Below are positions 56,601-64,000 of a stretch of 64,000 bases of DNA, piece by piece. Each line of letters starts with the position of its first letter. The first letter of the stretch is position 1. The translations under genes and the position numbers were made by a program. The stretch covers positions 83,129 to 147,128 of the forward strand of contig JALLLS010000083.1 of assembly GCA_025094145.1 (NCBI GenBank), in the 5' to 3' direction. The notes under the pieces were generated by a model. The model made no database searches, was not told where the DNA came from, and saw only the letters and a program-made list of their open reading frames with translations. This DNA comes from Spinellus fusiger (taxonomy: Eukaryota; Mucoromycota; Mucoromycetes; Mucorales; Phycomycetaceae).

Positions 56601-57902
56601 GTCTTTTTAACAAGTGAAATGTTTTTAGTTAGTAGGTTATCAATCGAATGGAGGGTCAGGCCGATTGGGAAGGGGGGAGTGTGTCCATTAGTAAGTCATT
56701 TCCTGCCCTTTTTTTCTTTTTCTTTCAAATTCAACACTTTTCCAAATCTAAATGGACACTGCTCAGGAGAATAGTACAGAACAAATGTAGAATAGTAGAA
56801 TAGTTTACAATAACGTACACATTTCCTTTCTTCGTGTTGAGTCTGCCTCGTGTTGGTGTATTTGGAAACAAAGTGATGAACAGGATAACCTGTGTGTTCT
56901 TCTACGGAAGAATAGTTTCATATGCAATCTAGGAGAATATTCACCCAACAGAGATGTTTATGTATTTCTTTTTATTTTACTTACACTTCATCACCCAAAA
57001 AAAGAAAGAAAAAAGAGTCCAACCTTTATCTATTCATTAATAGGAAATGAATAGGAAATGAATAGGAGATAATCCATGGAATCTATTGTTTCTATTTCTA
57101 ATATTAATAACACAGCGTGGGGTTTGCCTTTATAAAAATACCGACACCTTTGTTTTTCTTATGTTGAATGTGTTGGAGGATGAACCAACAAGAGTATAAC
57201 CAAGCCTCATGTCCTGTCTTTCTCTGTTCCTATGGATTATGAATGATCCTATAGGTGAGCCCATCTTGGATTTATCACTTGCCATGTATCATCTATAGGA
57301 GGGAAGGAAAAGAATCTCAATCTTATCACTATAAAACATTCTATTATCGGAGTCTGGTATGTTATTGCTTTATTTCCATTTATACACTATCCTATATCCA
57401 GGGAATTGGACCCAAATTTCAGCAGGTTTTGTCCTTGTTCAGAGATAAATTCCATGTGTTTTTTATCGGAGATGTAAAATAGAATACACCAAGTTATAGC
57501 AGAAAATGAGAAATAAAGAGCAGAATTGACTTATTACACACCAGGAGATTTTTCTGGCTTTTCTTGGACGGAGCATGAAAGAAAACACAGACCTCATTTG
57601 GCTTTCATAGTGAAGGTAGTACATGTTAAATGACGGTGACTCTTTTAATAATAAGGAAGAGAGATAAGAGAGAGAAATAAGAGACTACACCCAACACACG
57701 ACACATTATTTCTTTATAAACACAAATGAAAATGTTACATAGAGGTAGAGATGGATAATAATGAACAGATTTTATAGACCAGATAGAAGTACATTGAGCA
57801 TACAACAGAAATACTACATCAATAATAGTAATAGTAATAGTAATAATAAGAATAAAAAACTAATCAAAACAGAACAGAAATAATCCAGAGACACAAGTCT
57901 AT
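53668..57902. other. 4.2-kb region without recognisable genes
   Basis: Contains a TA/TG microsatellite (about 53988-54010), TTTATATTA-type repeats (54112-54160), (TTA)n-like ATTATTAATGCT repeats (54865-54895), a T23 run (about 55838-55861), and at about 57530-57560 a short match to the family A edge (ACACCAGGAGATTTTTCTGG, as at 14062). A frame at about 54694 reads MPQTMNVHDRVHGIL, similar to the start of HD-domain phosphohydrolases, but nothing follows. ORFs at 55471-55701, 55802-56331 and 57255-57482 have no family features. Confidence 0.45.
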
Positions 57903-59298
57903 TTAGACGTAATTGAGAACATTACAGTCGCCATCTTCATAGATGTCGAGATGGCTTGTACCGTGCTGTTGAATCATCTGCTCATAGTGAGATCTTTGGA
58001 ACACATAAAAGTCAATATGGTGGCTAGCAAAGCTCCAGCTTTGATCTATGGGTACAGACCTATGAGTTATGTTGCAAAGAAAGAAGAATACAACATGATA
58101 ATAAAGGCTACTTACCATCCACCAAAAGACAGCCATTGTGCTTCTTGCTAGAGCCAGGCAAGGACCATCCAACAAGGTCAGGAAGGAATATCTTTGTGCC
58201 CTTGGGAATGTCATTAGCAGCAATGGTAGTGTAAGGACGAAGGGGAGATCCATAAGCTACAAACAATAAACAAACAATAAACAAACAAGTTTTGATACGT
58301 CCACCTATAGAATCTACTTACATGTCAAACCAAAGGGATTCATGTGCTTGTTCAATTCTTCAAAACACTTGTAATTGACACAATTGCAGTCACCCAAGTT
58401 CACCAGCTTATCACCCACCACACCAGCACCCTCCATGACAAGAGCATCAGCATAGGTCTGACGTACATTGGCGATGGCTTTTCCAGAGCACGACTTGATA
58501 GTAACAAACTTGCTATTGTCAGCATAGTCTTCAGCACGAGCTGTCCAGTAGTAAGTGAAGGCAGAGGATGTTTGGAGCTTCTTTCTGGAATTCACATTGA
58601 CAGACACTGCCTTTGTTTTTGTCTTTGAAGGATGTTTGGCGGGATGTTGGGTGTGTTTCTTTGTCACCACTTTGTTCTTTAGGGTGCCATTGCCCACCTT
58701 GACACAGTATTTCTTTCCAATCATGACATTTGTGCATTGGTGGTTGATTTGGTCATTGAATCCCAGGAAATCTTGAGTAGTGATCTTGTTGCTTTTGGCA
58801 ATCTTTTCGCAGGTATCTCCACCCTTGGCTAATTCATTTGTAACATATCAACCAATAAAAAAAAAGATAAGATAAAACAAGATAAAACAAGATAAGATAA
58901 AAGAATAAACAAAAGCTGGCCACTATGAGCACCATGAAACAGGTCGAGAGTGTCGTTTGGCAATGACTACAATTACCAAAAGAAAAGAAAAGAAAAGAAA
59001 AAAAAGAGGAGAATGCATTCTACTTACCAGTAATATACTTGTTACAGGCAGCAGCTCTCTTGACATTGAGAGCATGGTTGCCAAGATCAATGTCATGAAC
59101 AAGTACATAGTCTGGCTCTACGGCATCATCACTAGCAAAGGGAGAAAGATACTCGGGAGAAATCACAGGATAAGAGACACCATTTCTCTTTGCATGGTGC
59201 AATTGGTCTCTCAGCATCAAGGGCTCTGCTGCCACCAGAGATGAGCCAGATAGCATGGCAAGACCTAGTGCGGTCAATGAAAGGGTCTGGAAACGCAT
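57903..59298 (-). CDS. Secreted protein with LysM domain and C-terminal 3D (double-psi barrel) domain
   Basis: Probable secreted or wall protein; LysM binds chitin or peptidoglycan-type glycans. Exons from the right: 59028-59298, 58322-58828, 58116-58256, 57903-58045; 1062 nt, 353 residues, all GT-AG. The ATG at 59296-59298 opens a signal peptide (MRFQTLSLTALGLAMLSGSS, cleavage likely after AAE). LysM at about 85-135: NKYITAKGGDTCEKIAKSN, LGFNDQINHQC, IGKKYCVKV. A basic Lys/His/Pro linker follows. The C-terminal domain, about 175-345, contains FTYYWTA, IPKGTKIFLPDLVG, HNGCLLVDDQSW and HHIDFYVF. The spaced Asp residues match the 3D domain, a double-psi beta-barrel known mainly from bacterial lytic transglycosylases and wall enzymes. 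The catalytic role is inferred only. Confidence 0.88.
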
Positions 59299-60829
59299 CA
59301 AGGAAATTGGGAGGAGAGCAATGTGTTCTAAAGAAAGGGTCTATAGGTGGTGTCTCTTCTTTTGAGTATTCGACACCAAGGAAAAGGAAGGGAAGGAGAA
59401 GACCAAAAAGATAAAGAAGATAAAGAAGAAAAAAAGATGGCCAACAAGTGCTTTTAAAGTTAAAATGGGCAGAAATGCATTTGTTGTACAGGAATAGATT
59501 GCATTGACTGAATTCTGTCTACTCTTTTCCATTGCTTCCATAAGTGTTCATGTCCTGCACCCACTCCTCGTACACACCTCATTTCTTGTTGACAGTTCTA
59601 TCTTTATTATTATCCTTTTCTGTTTCTGTAGTCTAGGCAGGGTGTTTTATTGATTTGATCCTACAACCCATTCGATCCTACAACCCACTCGATCCTACGA
59701 CCCATTTGATCCAATGGCAAAGAAAAGGACCCGAGGATTCCATAGAGGACAAAGGTCAAGGGTGTATTTGTCTTGATGAGCTTAATGAACAATGTCTATC
59801 GATAGGTGTGTGTATAGTTGTTTGTGAGTGTGTTACCTTTTATTCTGCTCTGTTGTGTGTTGGCCTCGTTGGCCGTCCTGTTCTAAGGATAGTTGAGTGC
59901 ACCCGTCACATGAGGACAAGAGTTTATTTGTCTATTTACTTATTAATAACACTACTAATAACAATAAGGTAAGAGGGGGGGAGGTCTGTTTTGCGCCGAT
60001 AAGAATGACAGGTGTTGGACAGACAAAAACACACTGTAGACTGATCTCTTGCCTCATATTCCACAAGGAAAGTCGGGATATGAGAGACATTTGCCAAGGT
60101 AGGACACACCCACCCATCGCAGTCACTGCTACTAATGAGCAGGATGTGGTATGGAGAGAGAATCGACATTGGCTGATGGTAAATTGTATTTTGAAGAATG
60201 TCATCATTCACTATCATTGTTCTTTCTACACACCCAAGGATGGAAGAGACTCGGATCCTTCTCTGGTTGGTCCAATTCAACTGGTATGCCTGGATGGAAA
60301 TGCACTTGTTCCGTCTTTTTTTTTATATTTATATTTATATATTTATTTCCTTTCAAGGTAAGTAAAGTGGCCATTGATTTTATTCTATAGTGTGTATATC
60401 TATAGATTCATTCTCCTCACTTATTCCTACTGTCTGCTAAGCCATTCCTAAAGGTCTCTACTTCTCTACATAGAAATGCAGAAATGACTTGATCTTATCC
60501 CACCCGGGTCCATCCCACAGCCCTCTGAATGAATAGCAGGAGAAAACTGTGACCCTCCAAGTCCCAATGACTGGAAGCACCCGCACAGATCCCACAGACG
60601 GACTTTCCTAGCGTGGCTTGTACGTGTTACGTCAGTCTCTCTTGCTTCTGACAGCAGCCCAGTGAATGGGTAAGAAAGAAGGGCAGCCCATTTTCCTACC
60701 CTCCTTTTTTCTATTTTTCTATTTTTCTATTTTTATTTATTAATTTTTATTTATTAATTTTTATTATTAATTTTTATTATTGATTTTTATTATTGATTTT
60801 ATTTTTTATTCTTATTACTTCCAAATACC
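59299..60829. other. Intergenic region with small tandem repeats
   Basis: 59655-59715 has about four ~15-bp units (GATCCTACAACCCATTC and variants). 60705-60800 is a T-rich array (TTTTTCTATT and TTATTAATTT units) just before the Stn1-like gene. ORFs at 59897-60390 overlap in two frames and have no recognisable family; a spliced gene cannot be excluded. Confidence 0.45.
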
Positions 60830-61959
60830 ATGGAGAACACTTCGCAGTGGGTTGCTAGACACACCTCTCACCAAGGTCACCGTCGCATGTTTGCACGTGA
60901 TGTGATCTTAGCTCAGCCCACCTACCATAAAGAGACACTCTCTGTTCCTGAGTTTGTTTCCTACTTGCCCTGCTGTCCTCTTCTATTTCAAGCTACAAAG
61001 TAACCTAGATACACTTTTTGATTCTTATTCTATCGCCCCAGAACAATAAAGAGTAATGTGGAATGTTTGTGTTGATAGACTCAATGGTATTATTGTTGAT
61101 AAAGTGTCTTTTTCTCCCACGGATAAGAGCCACGACATACCAGACGCTGTACAGTGTCTATGGCTGGGTAACTTTTTAGTTGTAGTACCCAAAGAAAAAG
61201 AAAAAAAGAAAAAAAAAAAAAGAGCAGACATTGATCGTCTTTAGATGATGGATCAGCCGTAGTGCGTGTCTTTTTTCTAGAATGGCTCTGTCACCGCCTG
61301 GACAGAGTGGATCTTGTGGTGGGTAGAGCCGTCACCGTGTGTGGCAAAGTAGAACGATTGCCCTGTCAGGAGAATATCGTTGTTTGTGGCGGGTAGGTGA
61401 GAGACAGTGGGTCACGTGGTGGTTGCCAAGGCAATCAACTGACTCCGGCTTCATTAGGTTCCAGGTAGATCATGATTTGGAATTAGAGGTCTATCATTGG
61501 ACGAGTATTATACAACAGCGTTTGGCTGCAGAGGAGAGGCGTGCCATCAAAGAGAGAGTTGTCTCTTGTACTGCTTTGGAGAGGGCAGATGGGACTGTTT
61601 CTGAGACTGTTTCTGAGGATGGCTCTTTGAATACCTCCAACCACTACTCCTTCTACACTTCTACACCTATCAGAGCAGCAGCAGGAAGAGTCTTTTTTGA
61701 AACTAGTCTGGGTTCTCCTATCTGTTCACCCTGGTTAGCCACCACACCACCCCCTCTACCCTTGAACAGATATATCTCGGACGATGATTTTGATGGCAGC
61801 GACAATGAGTTTATTGCCCTAGCAGAGCAGAATGAGCAGAATGAGCAGAATGGACTCCCCGAGCAGAATGGACTCCCCGAGAAGAATGAGCAGAAGCGAG
61901 ACCACGACACCCCTTCTGACACCCACCCCTTCTCCACTAAGAGAACCAGAATAGAGTGA
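60830..61959 (+). CDS. OB-fold protein, probable Stn1-like telomere (CST) subunit
   Basis: Stn1 binds single-stranded telomeric DNA with Ten1/Ctc1. Exons: 60830-60999, 61052-61167, 61245-61392, 61458-61959; 936 nt, 311 residues. The N-terminus RMFARDVILAQPTYHKET resembles the KLFxxDVxxLxP start of Stn1. The OB fold continues through NVCVDRLNGIIVDKVSF, CLWLDDGSAVVRVFFLEW (compare VDDGTGxIxxxxW), VVGRAVTVCGKVERLP and VDHDLELEVYHWTSII (compare the HW at the end of the Stn1 OB fold). The C-terminal 130 residues are low complexity with NEQNEQNGLPEQNGLPEKNE repeats and a basic end (STKRTRIE); the winged-helix part of animal Stn1 is absent. Alternative: another RPA2-like OB protein. Exon 2 uses the acceptor AATAAAG at 61051. 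Confidence 0.6.
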
Positions 61960-62025
61960 AGAGTTGACCTGGCGGAGTCAAGAGGATTCCCGTGTGTGCA
62001 ACAATAATAAACCAGCATTTCTCTT

Positions 62026-62851
62026 ATGTCACTTTCTCATGCTGTGAAGCGACAGTTGACATTGGCTCTGTTGAAGCCAGACATATGTGCAAGTGAGTCT
62101 CTGCCGGTGTATGTCAGACAGGCCATTGAAGCCAAACACATGTCCATTGTCCAACAACGCCAGGTGCTGTGGACAAGGGAGGACGCTGGTGCGTTTTATG
62201 CAGAACACAAAGGGAGGTTCTTCTATGACAGGTTGTGTGGGTACATGACAAGGTAAGACAGAGGCAGTGCCAACAACAACAACAACAACAACAAGAGAAA
62301 GACATTGACTCTTTGTTGTATAGCGGGCCATTCCAAGCCCTTGTTCTTTCTGCTCCTAATGCGATCCAAGAATGGCGTGCTCTGATTGGACCCACCCATC
62401 CATGCAGGTAAGGGTTGGGTTGTTTCCTGTGTGTTTGGCCTAGCAACAGTTCCCCCTTTTTTCCCCTTTTCTTTCTTCTTATGTCTATTGACCAGAGCAA
62501 GAATTCATGCGCCCACCACTCTCCGTGCTCTTTATGGATTGACAGACACGCGCAACTCGTTCCATGGCTCTGGTAAATAAGCAGAACAGAGTAGAGTCAA
62601 CAGGGTCGATACGACAAGTCACTCACACATCTATCTATCTATCTGTCTGTCTATCTGTCTATCTGTCTATCTGTCTATCTGTCTATCTGTCTATCTATCT
62701 GTCTATCTGTCTATCTGTCTATTTATACACTACACACTACACACACTTTATGTATGCTCTAGATTCAGAGGCTACAGCAAGAAAAGAGATCGAGTTCTTC
62801 TTTCCTGGGTTGGATGAGAGACTTCTCTTGACCCAACACAACACACAATAA
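62026..62851 (+). CDS. Nucleoside diphosphate kinase, NME6-like
   Basis: Transfers the terminal phosphate between nucleoside triphosphates and diphosphates through a phosphohistidine. Exons: 62026-62252, 62324-62407, 62496-62572, 62763-62851; 477 nt, 158 residues. Motifs: RQLTLALLKPD (residues 9-19), EHKGRFFYDRLCGYMTSGP, APNAIQEWRALIGPT, and the active-site block TDTRNSFHGSDS, where His127 is the phosphorylated residue. KEIEFFFP closes the fold. The longer loops around the catalytic region resemble NME6 rather than cytosolic NDK. Only 66 bp separate it from the Stn1-like stop, and 60 bp from the convergent NDUFS4 stop. Intron 3 carries a CTAT/CTGT microsatellite. Confidence 0.88.
62632..62722 (+). 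repeat. (CTAT/CTGT)n microsatellite inside an NDPK intron
   Basis: About 22 tetranucleotide units in the third intron (62573-62762). It enlarges this intron to 190 bp against 70-90 bp for the others. Confidence 0.95.
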
Positions 62852-62911
62852 AGAAAAGAGTGCACTTTATTAGTCTGGAGGAGCTGTCCATGCACATGCC
62901 CTGTGGGTTGC

Positions 62912-63654
62912 TTATTTGGTTTTGATCATTCTCAATGGACCAGCAGAGTATTTGTAGTTGTCTGCATAAGCCTTTTTCACAAAGGTAGCCTTTTTGGGTT
63001 CCTGCACAGCGTAGGTCCAGCCTAATCCACCCATAGATTATCCACCCATGGATGTCAGTGTTCTTCTTTTCTATTTGAGGGTAGGGTAAGGACTGTACCT
63101 TGGTTCTCAGCAAATTGAACAGCCTCTTCTTTGGTAGTGAACTTCATTCTCAAGGACTGCATGTAATCAGCACTACTCTCCCCCAAACACAAGCATTAGG
63201 ACTGTCCTTTTCTCTTTCTCGCTACTGGTTTATATATGTATCTATACCTGGAGGCCCAGCCCATCAAAGCGTTCTCCCAACGATCACCATCTTGTATAAT
63301 ATCAAAGTCAATCACCCACAACTGACTTCCATGCTTGCCTGACTGGGTGGATGTCTTGGCAGGTTTGTAAATACGCACAGTGCGCTCAGTGACCAATGCC
63401 TCTATGTGGAAGGAACAACAACAAAAGAAGGGCATGGGTTGGTGGCTCTCTCTCTCTCTCTTTTGCTGTCAATAAATGTTACCAGGAGCACCCGATACAA
63501 TCTCGGGAAGGGCTGATGAGGTGGGTTCAGCTGGAACCACGTGTTGGCTCTGGGACTGCATACGACGGGTGACTGTGTTCCATGCGACAGGTGCAGCCAC
63601 TCCAGCAAGAGAACGGCGAAGGACAGGGGTGGCTCTGGTGAGAAAAGAAGACAT
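62912..63654 (-). CDS. NDUFS4: NADH:ubiquinone oxidoreductase 18-kDa subunit (NDUFS4)
   Basis: Accessory subunit of mitochondrial complex I, at the N-module interface. Exons from the right: 63483-63654, 63248-63401, 63099-63172, 62912-63021; 510 nt, 169 residues. The N-terminus MSSFLTRATPVLRRSLAGV is Arg/Ser-rich with no acidic residues, a mitochondrial presequence. The conserved domain starts at about 60: TERTVRIYKPAKTSTQSGKH, QLWVIDFDI, DRWENALMGWASSADYMQ, FTTKEEAVQFAENQGW, VQEPKKATFVKKAYADNY and PLRMIKTK at the end. Length and order match the family. All introns are GT-AG. It converges with the NDPK gene. Confidence 0.96.
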
Positions 63655-64000
63655 GGCGTTGGTGTGTAGACGGGTCGTTGTTTTTGTCAAGGCAAAAAAA
63701 AAAAAAGGGAAAAGACAAGTGCAAATAGTGTTGGTGTGTCCAACAAGAGAGAAGGGCAGGGAGGGAAAAATAAGGGAGGTGTGACGTATGATTTTTATTT
63801 TCATGTTGAAACAATCCCCGCTGGTGTGGGTTAAGTGGGTATCATAGGAAGAGGGGTTTGTTTATTGGGCAAGTCTACAGCAGAGAAAAGAAAAAAAAAG
63901 ACATAGAGAATACAGTCATCTTTATTCTATTCTTTTTTTTTTTTTTTGGTTTCAAACGTATTGAATATGAAAAATAATAATAATAGAATAAAGATATATG
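63655..64000. promoter_or_regulatory. Upstream region of NDUFS4 to window end
   Basis: Short A/T homopolymer runs (63694-63705, 63934-63947). No gene. The NDUFS4 promoter must lie here. Confidence 0.4.

Noticed and set aside
57255..57482. 75-codon ORF ending FRDKFHVFFIGDVK
   Set aside because: No family recognised, isolated in AT-rich DNA beside a family A fragment.
59897..60390. Overlapping plus-strand ORFs (154 and 79 codons)
   Set aside because: Two frames overlap, no conserved motif; an unrecognised spliced gene is possible but not supportable.
1..64000. tRNA, rRNA and other structured RNA genes
   Set aside because: I looked for cloverleaf-like and conserved rRNA sequence by eye and saw none; a covariance-model scan would be needed to exclude small ncRNAs.

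Overview
The window looks like a piece of a filamentous fungal nuclear genome, most likely an early-diverging Mucoromycota (Mucorales-like) species. Genes are split by many 40-90 bp GT-AG introns, intergenic DNA is very AT-rich, and Tc1/mariner-type elements, non-LTR retrotransposon pieces and dispersed repeats are abundant. I found no bacterial operons, rRNA, tRNA or CRISPR. The species cannot be named from sequence alone.

Layout. 1-727 (minus) is a partial ceramide synthase. 1870-3786 is a 1.9-kb inverted repeat, followed by a Tc1-like element (3794-5152) that split a non-LTR retrotransposon remnant. 6.4-11.4 kb is AT-rich DNA with a Pif1/Helitron-like helicase scrap and one dispersed repeat. 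A compact housekeeping block follows: glutamate-cysteine ligase (11447-13839, plus), a Cex1/SCYL1 pseudokinase (15994-18707, minus) diverging from ULA1, the NEDD8 E1 regulatory subunit (18820-21041, plus), and hexokinase (21347-22936, minus). Relics of a zinc-ribbon transposon protein that I tentatively relate to TnpB/Fanzor lie at 15.4 and 26.5 kb. Other mobile DNA here is a dead Tc1-like element (23062-24424), a foldback MITE (27631-28067), a 5'-truncated LINE (28.97-33.49 kb, minus), a tandem array of ~170-bp units (34.35-35.1 kb) and a solo LTR (35851-36096).

CDC16/APC6 (37628-40936, minus) ends beside a minisatellite and starts about 115 bp from the most striking structure: a 9.7-kb inverted repeat (arms 41051-45199 and 46572-50729). 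Its arms carry identical intact copies of an NADPH oxidoreductase gene, and its centre is a broken IS630/Tc1-type transposase. Right of it are a DDX59-like DEAD-box helicase (51617-53667), about 4 kb without recognisable genes, a secreted LysM + 3D-domain protein (57903-59298, minus), a Stn1-like OB-fold protein (60830-61959), an NME6-like nucleoside diphosphate kinase (62026-62851) and mitochondrial complex I NDUFS4 (62912-63654, minus).

For the fully spliced models (GSH1, CEX1, ULA1, hexokinase, DDX59-like, LysM-3D, Stn1-like, NDPK, NDUFS4) the exon lengths sum to a multiple of three and every junction keeps the conserved protein in frame. CDC16 needs one extra base and possibly a 28-nt intron. 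Most genes are unrelated housekeeping functions (glutathione and sphingolipid synthesis, glycolysis, neddylation, cell cycle, telomere, respiration). The biology worth pursuing is in the inverted repeats, the transposon relics and the non-canonical GC-AG introns.
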